Notes: generated from the sequence alone by a model not told the origin. 64,000 nt of DNA from Fermentibacter sp964564435 (GCA_964564435.1 CAZMAT010000003.1:127230-191229), one strand, 5' to 3'; shown: positions 49,355 to 58,568, numbered from the stretch's first letter. Numbers and translations: made by a program.

Positions 49355-50347
49355 CTAACGGATCACGACCACCTGGGCGGATGCCGTCTCGCCCGACCGG
49401 GCCTCCATCCTCAGGATGTAGACCCCCGGTGTCCCGATCACGAAGACACCTTCGGAGAGGGTCGATTCCCCCACCAGCCGGCCGTCGATCGAGAAGATGG
49501 AAACCGTGGCGGGCGCCTGGAGCCCTTCGACTCGGTACTCGACCGCTCCCGTCGACGGATTCGGGCCCGCGGTGAGCACGACCGGCATGCCGGTCCCTCC
49601 TTCGCCGATACCGGTGCCGAACAGGTCTGTGATCTTGACCATGTGCGAGTTCAGGACCTCGTCATCCACCGGGCTCTGGACGAAGGTCGTGAGGTAGAGC
49701 TGATCCCAGTCCCACTCCGCCGGGATCTCGTACAGGACCTGCATTTCCAGCGTCTCCGGCGAGGAACCGAACGAAACCGGGGTCCCGGTGGTCGAGCAGA
49801 GGTTCGCCCGCAGGCCGTAGTTGTAGTCGATCCCCTGGGAGGCGTAGGTGCCCGTGCCCGGCACGCCCGACTCCGTGAGCATGGCGTTCAGGACTGCATC
49901 GGTGTCGAGGCCGATGTCCGTCGCCAGGCTGATCGTGAGGGAGCCGCTCTCCGACGTCGAACCGGAGTCGGCGGAAACGTCTATCGAGAGGTAGCACGGG
50001 ACGGCCATCCTGGTGGTGAAGTAGCCGTCCATGGTCGAGGGGGGCCAGCAGTCGTACAGGCCGTCCATCATGATGGTAGGGAATGCCGATATCCCGTAGT
50101 AGGAGAGCCGGGCCTGGTTGTCGGCCGGGCTCGAGGCATAGAACGGGTCTGTCGCGCTCCCGTAATGGACCACGAAGAGGGATGCGTCACCGGGATGCGC
50201 CGCGAGGAACTGCTCGACAGTGACCGCACTGCCGGGGCAGGTGCCTCAACCGTCCCAGGTGAACTCCTCGAGGAGCACGCACCTGTCGGCGGCGAGCGAA
50301 ACCGACGCAGCCGAGAGCGCGATCATGAACATCGACGCGAGTCTCAT
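49355..50347 (-). CDS. Predicted secreted thioredoxin-like selenoprotein (UxxC) with sorting domain (in-frame TGA)
   Basis: ATG 50347 starts a signal peptide (MRLASMFMIALSAASVSLAA). The frame reads VLLEEFTWDG, then TGA at codon 34 (50248-50246), then GTCPGSAVTVEQFLAAHPG and continues for 296 more residues to 49355. The EEFT...CPG context is that of exported thioredoxin-like (Omp28-related) proteins, where EEFT-x-x-WCxxC is usual; the TGA sits exactly at the first Cys, giving U-G-T-C with Cys37. A later SAFPTIMMDG supplies the cis-Pro motif. The C-terminus is a Por/FlgD-like sorting domain (AGPNPSTGAVEYRV, IFSIDGRLV, TPGVYILRMEA). A perfect 8-bp SECIS-like hairpin lies 12-31 nt after the TGA. 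A thiol/selenol oxidoreductase acting outside the cell is predicted. Confidence 0.72.
50215..50234 (-). promoter_or_regulatory. Candidate bacterial SECIS element
   Basis: On the minus strand CGGCAGTG-CGGT-CACTGTCG folds into eight pairs (one G-U) with a CGGU loop. The GGU lies 21-23 nt after the in-frame TGA, close to the position in E. coli fdhF (19-21). Confidence 0.68.
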
Positions 50348-50574
50348 GCCTGACCTCCAGTTGGTGACCATGCAGTCGTCAAAGCGTTCCTCGGTGCGGC
50401 ATGGGCCGCATCGAGCGTTACGCCGGCCCGGTCCCCGGCCGCCGAAGAGGCCGGGAGGTCGGCCCCCATCGGTCAAAAGTACATCCGGTACGGACGGATC
50501 GCCACTTTTGCACGAACGCAGCCGGAGAGGGCGTCGCGGAACGACGGATGGATGCCGCCGGTGCTCTGCCGCCC

Positions 50575-51531
50575 CTAGAAGCCCAGCATCGAGTCGACGC
50601 TGGGCAGGTCGAAGAACTGAGAGGCCGCGAACACTCCGTAGAATAGCAGCAGTCCCACCGCCTCCAGCCGGGTTATCCGGAGGTTGCTGGTGACGAAGAG
50701 CTGGATTACCACCGTGGCGAGGACGAGGAAGGGCATGGCGAACGAGAGCATCGACGAGGCGACCGTGATCGGCGAGATGAGGCAGCATATGCCCAGCACC
50801 ACCATCTGCGTGAAGATGTTGGAGGCATAGACCTCGCCTATCGTCACGTCGGCCTTGCGCTTGAGCGTTGCGGACAGGCTTATGGCCAGCTCCGGGAGGC
50901 TCGTGCCAAAGGCGAACAGCACGACGCCCATCGCAAGGGCGGATATCCCCGCCGCTTCCGCGAGCCGCGACCCGGAGTCGAGTGCCAGCTTCGAGCTTCC
51001 GATCACGCCTGCTATCCCGGCCAGGATGAGCAGGAGCGGCAGATAGACCGCCCTGAACCTCGAGATGCCCGGGACTCTCGGTTCGGCTCCTTCACGCGCG
51101 GTCCGGAGGACGCTGATGATGTAGGGAACGTACAGAATGATCAGGATGCACCCGTCGGAGCGGCTCAGGAGTCCGTCCATCGACAGGATGAGCACGAGGG
51201 CGGAGGAGAGGATCATCCAGCTCGACTCCCTCTCCTGCACCTCCCTGTGGATGTCGATGGGATGGAAGAGGGCGCAGACCGCCGTCACGAAGGTGAGCGT
51301 CACGAAGTTGGAACCGATGACGTTTCCCACGGAGATGTCGGAGGCGCCGCGGGTGATCGCGAAGGCGGATACGGTCAGCTCCGGAAGACTGGAGAGGATG
51401 CTGACACCCAGTACGGTTACGACCAGTTCCTTGACCCCGAGGAACCGGGCGAGGGGTGAGATGTTGCGGATGATGACCTCGCTGCTCGCCCACAGGAGCA
51501 GCAACCCGAGCACGAACAGCGCTGCGTCCAT
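50575..51531 (-). CDS. Sodium/calcium exchanger family protein (CaCA, YrbG-like)
   Basis: A 318-residue membrane protein with ~10 segments in two inverted halves. Each half carries the ion-binding alpha repeat: LGVSILSSLPELTVSAFA plus GNVIGSNFV in the first, FAFGTSLPELAISLSA plus GEVYASNIF in the second. These exchange Ca2+ or K+ for Na+ across the inner membrane. The second repeat has YASNIF instead of the more common GSNIF. GGGGGG precedes ATG 51531. Confidence 0.88.
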   Translation of the reverse strand: MDAALFVLGLLLLWASSEVIIRNISPLARFLGVKELVVTVLGVSILSSLPELTVSAFAITRGASDISVGNVIGSNFVTLTFVTAVCALFHPIDIHREVQERESSWMILSSALVLILSMDGLLSRSDGCILIILYVPYIISVLRTAREGAEPRVPGISRFRAVYLPLLLILAGIAGVIGSSKLALDSGSRLAEAAGISALAMGVVLFAFGTSLPELAISLSATLKRKADVTIGEVYASNIFTQMVVLGICCLISPITVASSMLSFAMPFLVLATVVIQLFVTSNLRITRLEAVGLLLFYGVFAASQFFDLPSVDSMLGF

Positions 51532-51610
51532 CAGTCCCCCCGGCCGATGCCTGGTTTCGGATTGTTCAGATTGGCTGGCAAGTCAATATGGATCAACCAG
51601 TTGACCTGTT

Positions 51611-51958
51611 CTACGATTTGGACCAGATGCCGATCAGGCAGCCGCAGCAGTCCCTGAACCTGGCCAGGAAGCCCATCCCTCCGCCGATCTCGGTCTTCCT
51701 GGTCGCGATCTCGCCGCCGAGGGAGACGACCTGCGCCAGGGACGCCTCGATGTCCTCCACCTCGAAGTAGATCTCGACACAGGGATCGGGCATCCGCTCG
51801 ACCAGGGAGAAGCCGCCGCCGCCCGAACCGTCTGGATACTCGAACAGCGCGTAGTCGGGCGACCACTGCTGCATCCGCCAGCCGAAGAGAGCGGAGTAGA
51901 AGGCCTTCGACTTCTCGAGGTCCGTGGACTGGATGTCCATGTGCACGAGCTTGTTCAC
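51611..51958 (-). CDS. VOC (glyoxalase-like) family protein
   Basis: A 115-residue protein from GTG 51958, with GGAGGGGGCG before it. It has two beta-alpha-beta-beta-beta units: KLVHMDIQSTDLEKSKAFYSALFGW and PCVEIYFEVEDIEASLAQVVSLGGE, ending with ARFRDCCGCLIGIW. It is a single-VOC protein of the type that dimerises around a metal. The substrate is unknown. The double Cys near the end replaces the usual DPDGN-x-x-x motif. Confidence 0.82.
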   Translation of the reverse strand: MNKLVHMDIQSTDLEKSKAFYSALFGWRMQQWSPDYALFEYPDGSGGGGFSLVERMPDPCVEIYFEVEDIEASLAQVVSLGGEIATRKTEIGGGMGFLARFRDCCGCLIGIWSKS

Positions 51959-52206
51959 GGCAGCGCCCCCTCCGGGTTGGACCATGTCGGACCCCTCATT
52001 CTACGATCCGGCGGCTTCCGCGCAAGCCCCGTTTTGCGCCGGGGGAGCCGTCTGCAGTATCAATACCACTGGATTCTTTCACAGGAGGCGGCGCACGACA
52101 CTCGATTCCCTTTCTGGTTCCTTCGGACCGGGCCACGTACGACCAGCCGCGATGATGCGGGATGGAGGGGATGGCCCGGCCGGCTGACCCCGGAGGGAGG
52201 GCAGTC

Positions 52207-52767
52207 ATGTCCGGATCGAGATGGTGCCTGTGCGCAGCGGTTCTTGCTTCCTGCCTCGTCTTTTTCTCCTGTGGCGACGATCCGTCCGGCCCCGGCGAAA
52301 TAACGCCCGACAGCGCCTGGATGGCCGTCGAGCGCCTCAGGACCGCATACAACGACAGGGATTTCGACCTCTTCCGCGGCTGCCTGGACGGCGAGTTCGA
52401 GTACAACTATTTCGATCCGATAAGCTCTCAGTGGCTTGTCTGGGGTTTGGAATACGAGGAGCTCTGCCACGATTCGATGTTCCATACCCTGGGTGTCGAC
52501 AGCGTCTATCTCGAGTTCTCGGGCGACGCGGAGTGGCAATGGCCGGGCGGAGCCCCGGACTCCTCCATCCGTGAATTGACGAGAGACTTCGATCTCTACG
52601 TCTATGTCGACCCATCCTGCGGTTTTTACGCCACCGGTTCGGTGGTGTTCGTCTGCAGGCCGGATTCGACCGGAATGTACCGTATCTGGCAGTGGACCGA
52701 CTATTCCGATTTCGGTGCGACCGACGAAGCGATCATGTGGCCCGACGTGAAGCGCGCGTTCCTCTAG
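52207..52767 (+). CDS. Lipoprotein of unknown function
   Basis: A 186-residue protein; GGAGGGAGGG precedes ATG 52207. Lipobox at VFFSC (Cys ~22), followed by GDDPSGPGE. The mature domain (AWMAVERLRTAYNDRDFDLFRGCLDGEFEYNYF) looks like a SnoaL/NTF2-like alpha+beta cone seen in many surface lipoproteins: an opening helix on a repeat-length count, then long strands. No catalytic motif is seen. A terminator-like hairpin follows. Confidence 0.65.
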   Translation: MSGSRWCLCAAVLASCLVFFSCGDDPSGPGEITPDSAWMAVERLRTAYNDRDFDLFRGCLDGEFEYNYFDPISSQWLVWGLEYEELCHDSMFHTLGVDSVYLEFSGDAEWQWPGGAPDSSIRELTRDFDLYVYVDPSCGFYATGSVVFVCRPDSTGMYRIWQWTDYSDFGATDEAIMWPDVKRAFL

Positions 52768-52792
52768 CCGCCACGACTCCGGAACCCGGGTC

Positions 52793-52820
52793 GGAAGCCC
52801 CCGGCCGAGCCGGGGCTTCC
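52793..52820 (+). terminator. Hairpin after the 52207-52767 lipoprotein
   Basis: GGAAGCCCCCGGC and GCCGGGGCTTCC pair over 12 bp with one bulged C and a CGA loop, 25 bp after the stop. Confidence 0.5.
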
Positions 52821-52927
52821 GGCAGGAAGCCGGGCCTTCGAGATTCCTGTCATGCGCCGTGAGCACTGTGGAATGAAGGCCTGCGTGCGCCTGTAGAAGC
52901 ATAAGGATATCCTTCGGAGGTGCCTCC

Positions 52928-53872
52928 ATGCTTAGCTGTCTCGTATTGTCGGCCGCGGTCTGCTCGACCGCGGGTGCCGCGGCCCCGGAGCCGGTAGTCG
53001 TCCACGAGTGGGGTGTCGTCAGGTATGCCGAGGGAGCCGTGCTCGCCACCGGATCTCCCGGCTGGTCGCAATACGGCTCAGTCTGCGTCGACGCCCCCGT
53101 GATCATGTTCCACGGCGCACCCTTCACCGGCGACGTGACGGTCTGCTCGACCGGCCGGATCACCAGCATCTATCCGGAACCCGACGTCTCCGGCGGGCCG
53201 ATGCTGGGCCTGGACGGCGCGGGGCTGGGATCGATGGCGAGATGGGAGGGCCTGTCAGTCTCCCCGTCCGCTCCGGACGACTCCAGTGACGACATCCCTG
53301 CAGCCCGTGACAGGGCAGCCGCGCTCGACTTCTACTGGGCGATGGACGGCTGGAGGCTCCCCGGCTCCTCGACCGTAGCTCGCTCGAGCGATTCCTTCTC
53401 CGACGGCTTCCTCTACTACGAGGTGGACCTCTCCGGCCAGGGGTTCCCCGTCCCGCTGGGTGCATACAGCAGCGAGGGCACGCCCCGGGAGGAGATTGCG
53501 GAAGAGATGCTGCTCTTCGTCAGGGACGAGTTCGGAACGGTGACGCTTTCGCGTGCCGGGACCGATGGAGTCGTTGCCGTGGATGAGACAGTCCTGGCGC
53601 CGACGGACAGCCGCGGCAGCGGAGATGCCATCGAAACGGTGGCCCGATGGGCCGGCGACCGCCTGACGGACGAGGAGATCCGCTCCATGTGGATCACCTG
53701 GGAGCCCTACATCCTCTACGGCGACTGGCAGGGGAGCGCCCTGGCGGTCTTCCCCATGCCGGACCCGCTCGTGGAGAGGATCAGCATGATCATCGTCGCG
53801 CCCGACGGTGACAGGCCCGTAACCGTCAGCCGGTTCTTCCTCGGGGTCATGCCCGTGCAGACGGCCGACTGA
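52928..53872 (+). CDS. Exported protein of unknown function
   Basis: A 314-residue protein with a signal peptide (residues 1-18) and GGAGG before ATG 52928. The mature start, VVVHEWGVVRYAEGAVLATGSP, is distinctive, and the HEWGV motif recurs at the beginning of a class of large secreted proteins in diverse bacteria. The rest is beta-rich with an acidic helix (EEIAEEMLLFVRDEF). No sorting domain or active site is recognised. Confidence 0.65.
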   Translation: MLSCLVLSAAVCSTAGAAAPEPVVVHEWGVVRYAEGAVLATGSPGWSQYGSVCVDAPVIMFHGAPFTGDVTVCSTGRITSIYPEPDVSGGPMLGLDGAGLGSMARWEGLSVSPSAPDDSSDDIPAARDRAAALDFYWAMDGWRLPGSSTVARSSDSFSDGFLYYEVDLSGQGFPVPLGAYSSEGTPREEIAEEMLLFVRDEFGTVTLSRAGTDGVVAVDETVLAPTDSRGSGDAIETVARWAGDRLTDEEIRSMWITWEPYILYGDWQGSALAVFPMPDPLVERISMIIVAPDGDRPVTVSRFFLGVMPVQTAD

Positions 53873-53917
53873 CGCGGGCGGATAAGGCCGGCAGTCCCCC
53901 TCGGGCGAGGAGCGCCG

Positions 53918-54748
53918 CTAGTTCCCGAGCCCGCTCTTGATGGCCCCCCAGGTGGAGCTCTCCAGATCGCCCAGGATCGGGATGAACAGCTCGCTCACGT
54001 AATACTGGCCGTTCATGCCGGTGTAGCTCCAGAAGAACGAGTTCCTCGAAGGCGCGAATGCGAGCCCGAGAGACTGCTGCACCTCCACGGGGCACGGTTC
54101 CTGCCCGTAGAGATAGTAGGTCGAGCCGCTGCGCCAGTAGAAAAAGAACTCGTGCTGATCCGAAGAGGTCACGACCATGGCGAACGGCTGGTCGTGCCCG
54201 CCGTTCGTGGCGACCCAGTGGGCGGCGATACCGCTGATAGTGCCCCAGATCCCTTCGAGGGAGCTGTACGCGGAGCCCGATCCGTCACTGTCGAACGAGA
54301 ACGATCCCCTGTCGGCGGCCCAGGAGTAGCCCTCCACGATGGTTGTCCAGTTGCTGGGATCGTTGGACAGCCCGCGCCCGCCCAGCGCAGCGGGATTGGG
54401 GAACGAATCCCACGCCCCCGCCCCCGGGTTGCGGTAGATGTAGGGAGACGTGTCGCAGTCGATGTAGAACCCGTCTCCCAGAAGGGCCAGGCCGACGCCC
54501 GACCTGTAGGCCGTCGGGATGGCGAGCTCGCCTATGTACGACCCGTCGTCCGGGTCGAACCTGATGATCTTGCCGTCCAGATTGCTCCTGAACACGTAGA
54601 TGTCGCCCTGCACCGACATGCCGAGGATCTGCTGCGCGTACGGCGCCTGCCAGGTATTGAGGATGGTGATGGGAATCTCGCCCGAGGCCGACGCCATCCC
54701 GGCGGATAACGCAGCCAGGGATACGATGCCGATAACCACTAGTCTCAT
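53918..54748 (-). CDS. Exported beta-propeller-like protein
   Basis: A 276-residue protein; ATG 54748 follows GGGAGGGGGCGGC and opens a signal peptide (1-21). It has propeller-like blades (MSVQGDIYVFRSNLDGKIIRFDPDDG, GVGLALLGDGFYIDCDTSPYIYR). There is no C-terminal sorting domain. I do not recognise a specific family. Confidence 0.6.
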   Translation of the reverse strand: MRLVVIGIVSLAALSAGMASASGEIPITILNTWQAPYAQQILGMSVQGDIYVFRSNLDGKIIRFDPDDGSYIGELAIPTAYRSGVGLALLGDGFYIDCDTSPYIYRNPGAGAWDSFPNPAALGGRGLSNDPSNWTTIVEGYSWAADRGSFSFDSDGSGSAYSSLEGIWGTISGIAAHWVATNGGHDQPFAMVVTSSDQHEFFFYWRSGSTYYLYGQEPCPVEVQQSLGLAFAPSRNSFFWSYTGMNGQYYVSELFIPILGDLESSTWGAIKSGLGN

Positions 54749-54907
54749 GCCGCCCCCTCCCGGTAAATCCTGCCCCTTGATCTCTAATACGATACAGGCG
54801 GCCGAATCCAGTCGCAAGACGGGGTGGACCTCGATCCGGAAGCCATGTTTATACAGGCTGGCCTGCGTGCTAGTATCCATTTCTGGGTCTTCGGAAGGGG
54901 TAGCACG

Positions 54908-56200
54908 ATGAGGGCTGAACCGCTTGCGATGTTCATCGTTTCCGCCGCCGGGGCCGGGACGGGGCGTTTCTCGGACTTCGCATGGTTCTTCGACTCGTTT
55001 CCCGCCGACGGCTACTATTCCGACGGCTTCGTCTCCGACGGGCCCTTCAGGGCGAACTGCCCCGTCTCGATCTGGAGCGACAGCCCGGGCCGCGACGGTG
55101 ATCCGTGGTTCTACTCGCTCACGCTCGCATCCCCCTTCTACTACTGCAGCAAGGGAGGAGGGACGAACCCTCAGTTTTCGCCGCAATGCGGCAATCTCTG
55201 GATAGAGCCCTACGAGCAGATGTCCCAGGGGGCTCCGTGGTTCGTGCTCGACGCGGACCCGCTCGTTTTCGGATTCGAAGGTGTGAACTGGCAGGAGATG
55301 CGCTCCGCGGCCATCACCGGTGGCATCTACCTCACCTCGCCAGCGGTGCCGAACGGCGCCAGGATCCTCGTGGGCGCAGATTCGATCTACCTCAGGACAT
55401 CCGATGCGAGCCCCTTCCAGGGATTCGATCTGGCCGGCCTCGCAGAGCCCGTGATCTGGATAGAGAACGCCTGGACGGACAGGATCTATGTCAGGTCATG
55501 CCCCGGAGACAGCCTGTCCATGCCCTTCTCCATCGGCATGTACGGCAGCATCTACACTCTGGGTTCCCTTCGGGTCGCACAGGGCGAAGATGGGGGCATG
55601 CTCGGGCTCATGTCGGTGTATGGCGATTTCGTGATCGCCCTCGATCCCGATCTCGCTGGCGCGCCCGACTGGACCGACCCGGTCTGGCGGATCGAGACCG
55701 AGGGCGATTTCGAGTTCGACGCGAGCGTCATCTGTCTCAGCGGGGAGCTGAAGGCGCAGAACCCCTCCTACCCGAATCCGAAGGCCGACCTTGTAATAGA
55801 GGGATCGATGCAGCTCGGATCAGAGGGCTACACCGCAACCCCTTCCGCCGGGTGGAACATCTCGGTCGAATACGACTGGCGGCTGGCAGACACGGCACCT
55901 CCCTGCTATCCCGAGTATTCGGAGACCGGGATCGTGGGCTGGGAGGAAGGCGTTCCCGGGTTTACGACACTGTCGGCCAGGCCCGATCCGTTCACTTCGT
56001 CTCTCGAGGTCAGGCTCGATGGATTGGAGGGCTCTGCCCGGCTCGAGGTCTTCGACATGTCCGGGAGGCTCCTGACCGAGGTGTCCTCCGACGACGGGCA
56101 GTTCTCGATCGACGGAGCCGGCCTGCCTGCCGGGGTGCTGCTGCTCCGCGCCTCCTCATCGGCAGGGACGGCGACCGCGGGAGTCGTGCGGATCAGGTAG
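54908..56200 (+). CDS. Beta-rich surface protein with sorting domain
   Basis: A 430-residue protein from ATG 54908 (GGAAGGGG upstream). The expected signal peptide is atypical: MRAEPLAMFIVSAAGAGTG lacks a basic stretch of normal length and a clear cleavage site, so the start or export route is uncertain. The body is a parallel-beta or sandwich passenger (IYLTSPAVPNGARILVGADSIYL, SIYTLGSLRVAQGED). Residues ~345-430 form a Por/FlgD-like sorting domain (LSARPDPFTSSLEVRL, VFDMSGRLLTEV, LPAGVLLLRAS). Confidence 0.6.
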   Translation: MRAEPLAMFIVSAAGAGTGRFSDFAWFFDSFPADGYYSDGFVSDGPFRANCPVSIWSDSPGRDGDPWFYSLTLASPFYYCSKGGGTNPQFSPQCGNLWIEPYEQMSQGAPWFVLDADPLVFGFEGVNWQEMRSAAITGGIYLTSPAVPNGARILVGADSIYLRTSDASPFQGFDLAGLAEPVIWIENAWTDRIYVRSCPGDSLSMPFSIGMYGSIYTLGSLRVAQGEDGGMLGLMSVYGDFVIALDPDLAGAPDWTDPVWRIETEGDFEFDASVICLSGELKAQNPSYPNPKADLVIEGSMQLGSEGYTATPSAGWNISVEYDWRLADTAPPCYPEYSETGIVGWEEGVPGFTTLSARPDPFTSSLEVRLDGLEGSARLEVFDMSGRLLTEVSSDDGQFSIDGAGLPAGVLLLRASSSAGTATAGVVRIR

Positions 56201-56272
56201 ACGAATACCTGAAGGCTGACTGGCGGAAATCCGCATGAACATTGGGGGATGGGAATGCCGGTCGCCGCTCCT

Positions 56273-56950
56273 CTATTCCCGATCCAGCCCCGGGACGGGC
56301 ATCTCACCGAAGCAGACCACTACCTCGACGTCGTCGAAGCCTTTCGATCCGAGCACGGCCAGTGCCGCCTCCGTCAGATCGGCCGCAGCCCTGCCCTCGG
56401 CCTCCGCTGCGAGTCCGTCCTCCATCGCGCGGATCTGCGCTTCGGCTATCGCGTCCTGCTCCATCAGCGCGTCATAGGCTGCGATGATCTCCGCGCGCTC
56501 CTCTGCAGGGATGAGATGTGCGCCGATGCCATCGGTGTCGGGCTCCGGCCTGTAGGATGAGTCGTAGAGGATCGCCGGAGGCTGGAGGACGGCGTGCGGC
56601 AGGGTCAGGGTGGCAGTGCAGGACGAATCCGTCTCGGAGTACGAGATGAAGCCCTCGTCGAACGCGTCGCAGGCGATCTCGGCGCGGACCCTGACCTCGT
56701 ATCTGCGGAGCATCTCGATGTCGGACCAGAGAGGGGCCTCGACCGTCTCCCTCTCCTCGATGGTGTAGGTGCGCTCGAGCGAGACGTAGTCGGGAGTCGT
56801 ACGCACCAGCGACACGAGTGAGGGGAACACGACGGTGACATCCTCCCTGCGCGGGCGGAGGGAGATGTGGATCAGAAGCGCGAGGGCCGCCAGGATGCCG
56901 CACACCCAGGCCATGATGCGCAGGCCTCTTCCCTCATTCGAAGCTGACAT
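56273..56950 (-). CDS. DUF4230-family membrane-anchored protein
   Basis: A 225-residue protein with one N-terminal membrane segment (~12-30). The domain order matches DUF4230: FPSLVSLVRTTPDYVSLERTYTIEER, RYEVRVRAEIACDAFDEG, LTLPHAVLQPPAIL, a charged Glu/Ala-rich helix region and a final strand VEVVVCFGE. The function of DUF4230 is unknown. Its start overlaps the end of the second DUF4230 gene (56934) by 17 bp, so the pair likely forms a heteromer. Confidence 0.7.
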   Translation of the reverse strand: MSASNEGRGLRIMAWVCGILAALALLIHISLRPRREDVTVVFPSLVSLVRTTPDYVSLERTYTIEERETVEAPLWSDIEMLRRYEVRVRAEIACDAFDEGFISYSETDSSCTATLTLPHAVLQPPAILYDSSYRPEPDTDGIGAHLIPAEERAEIIAAYDALMEQDAIAEAQIRAMEDGLAAEAEGRAAADLTEAALAVLGSKGFDDVEVVVCFGEMPVPGLDRE

Positions 56951-57593
56951 GCGTCTCCTCTATGCCGAGCGAAGAGAGGGCCTGCGTGACCTGGGCCGTG
57001 GCGACCTCCTCGGCCCTGTCGATGATCCCCGACGCGAGGGCGTCGCTGCGGGCTTCCTCTTCGGCCTCGACGGCCATTTCCGCCCTGGCGTCGAGCAGCT
57101 CCTCGTCCCAGTTCCTGGGCGGGCCATCGGTGCGTATCCATGAGGAACCCGCCTCGCGGGATACCGTATTCACGATCCTCGGCGCCGGCAGGATGACATC
57201 GGCTCTGCGGCCCTCGATCTCGACGAAGTCGCCCGAGGCTTCCGCCAGGTCTATCCCGGCCGTCACGCGCACCGAGTAGAAAACGCCCGTCTCGAGCTCG
57301 CAGTCGAGCTCCGGGAGGGGGATCCTGTCCCACCAGGGAATCGTGATGCTCCGCGAAATCGTGAAGCTGTACTCCTCCTCGACCAGCTCGAGGAGGTGCA
57401 GCCCCCTGACGGCCTCGATGAACTCCGGGCCCGCCTCGATCCGTCGGGATTCGAGCGCTCCGGTCCTGGCCAGGCCGATGTATGCCAGCACGGCGACCGA
57501 GGCGGCGATCACGGCGAGGGGAACGATCCTGCCTCGAAGTCCTGTAGCGCGATCACCTCGTACGACCGATCGATCCGTGTCGTTCCTGTTCAT
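56934..57593 (-). CDS. DUF4230-family membrane-anchored protein
   Basis: A 219-residue protein from ATG 57593 (GGGAGATGG upstream). One membrane segment at ~25-42 follows a basic N-terminus. It has the same domain plan as its downstream paralogue: LHLLELVEEEYSFTISR, FYSVRVTAGIDLAEASGD, VILPAPRIVNTVSRE, an Ala/Glu-rich helix region and a last ETHVSFE strand. The overlap with the next gene implies coupled translation. Confidence 0.7.
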   Translation of the reverse strand: MNRNDTDRSVVRGDRATGLRGRIVPLAVIAASVAVLAYIGLARTGALESRRIEAGPEFIEAVRGLHLLELVEEEYSFTISRSITIPWWDRIPLPELDCELETGVFYSVRVTAGIDLAEASGDFVEIEGRRADVILPAPRIVNTVSREAGSSWIRTDGPPRNWDEELLDARAEMAVEAEEEARSDALASGIIDRAEEVATAQVTQALSSLGIEETHVSFE

Positions 57594-57637
57594 CCATCTC
57601 CCAGCGCGGCCGGCCCTGCGGCGGGCGGCGTCGAACC

Positions 57638-58135
57638 TCAGAATCTGGCCATCAGTGTCAGCGACGGGAACTCCAGCAGCCATCCCTCCGAACCTTCCGG
57701 GCGCGGGGTGATCCAGCCGAGTTCCAGAAGCGTCGTGAAGCCCCCCGTCCTCCAGGCCAGCCCGGCGGACGGCCAGGCGTACACGCCTGTTTCATAGGGA
57801 TCGCCTCCGCCCTCCTCTTCGTAGAGCTCGTCGACTGCGAGAACGCCCATCGAGATCCGGGGGCGGACTCCTTCCGACACCGAACCCAGCGAGAGCCTTG
57901 CTCCCGCGGTGCTCACTACTACCACGCTGCCGACGTGCACGTCCAGCGCCAGAGCCCCTCCGAGCACCCTCTCGTAGGCCGGGCCGAAGAACTGGGGCAG
58001 TCCGGCCACGCCTCCGATCGCGTCGAGCCTGCGGGGCCGGCCGGTCTCCCCGGAGCGTCCGGTCGAGAGGGTCCGTCCGCATCCGGCCGCGAGCGCCAGA
58101 GCGAGGAGGACGGGTGCTGCAGCAGATCTACTCAT
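57638..58135 (-). CDS. Lipoprotein with predicted barrel-like strands
   Basis: A 165-residue protein with a lipobox LALAAGC (Cys ~19). The remainder has strands such as ALALDVHVGSVVVVSTAGARLSLG and GFTTLLELGWITPRPEG, ending in Phe (LTLMARF), suggesting association with the outer membrane. No family is recognised. The start overlaps the end of the 58128 gene by 8 bp. Confidence 0.55.
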   Translation of the reverse strand: MSRSAAAPVLLALALAAGCGRTLSTGRSGETGRPRRLDAIGGVAGLPQFFGPAYERVLGGALALDVHVGSVVVVSTAGARLSLGSVSEGVRPRISMGVLAVDELYEEEGGGDPYETGVYAWPSAGLAWRTGGFTTLLELGWITPRPEGSEGWLLEFPSLTLMARF

Positions 58136-58331
58136 AGCCCTGCATCGCGCACGTCACTAAGGCGTCGACGAAGCCCGGCACGGGAGTGTCGGGTGGAAGC
58201 ATGCCGACGACGGTGCTCCGCAGGCAGTAGATCGACTCGTACTGCCATTCCGCGACCATGGCTTCCACGCCGGTCATGCAGACATCAATATCCTCGTCGG
58301 CCATGCCGCCATGCACGCCATTCATGAGCAT
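58128..58331 (-). CDS. Small protein of unknown function
   Basis: A protein of about 67 residues starting at ATG 58331 or the adjacent GTG; the frame is open to 58433, but that part is Arg-rich and not coding-like. The sequence NGVHGGMADEDIDVCMTGV and IYCLRSTVVGMLPPDTPVPG is plausible protein with three Cys. It overlaps the lipoprotein gene downstream. It may be the truncated 3' end of a longer gene. Confidence 0.4.
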   Translation of the reverse strand: MLMNGVHGGMADEDIDVCMTGVEAMVAEWQYESIYCLRSTVVGMLPPDTPVPGFVDALVTCAMQGYE

Positions 58332-58568
58332 CACCACGTCGACATCCTCGGCCTGCTCCGATCCCCGCCGGGTCCCCCGGCCTGAGTAAACAGACCGGCA
58401 TGTACCGGCGGCCTCCGCCCGGCATAGTATCATGCCCGAGAACAGGTCCCGGTACCTCTAGAGGGCTGTCGAACGGCCATGGCTTTCCGGCTCGGCCGGG
58501 CGGTTCACCGATTCGAGAACGGGTTTCCGGGGTCATCGGGCTGGCTGCCCCGCGGTCCGGCGGAGATA

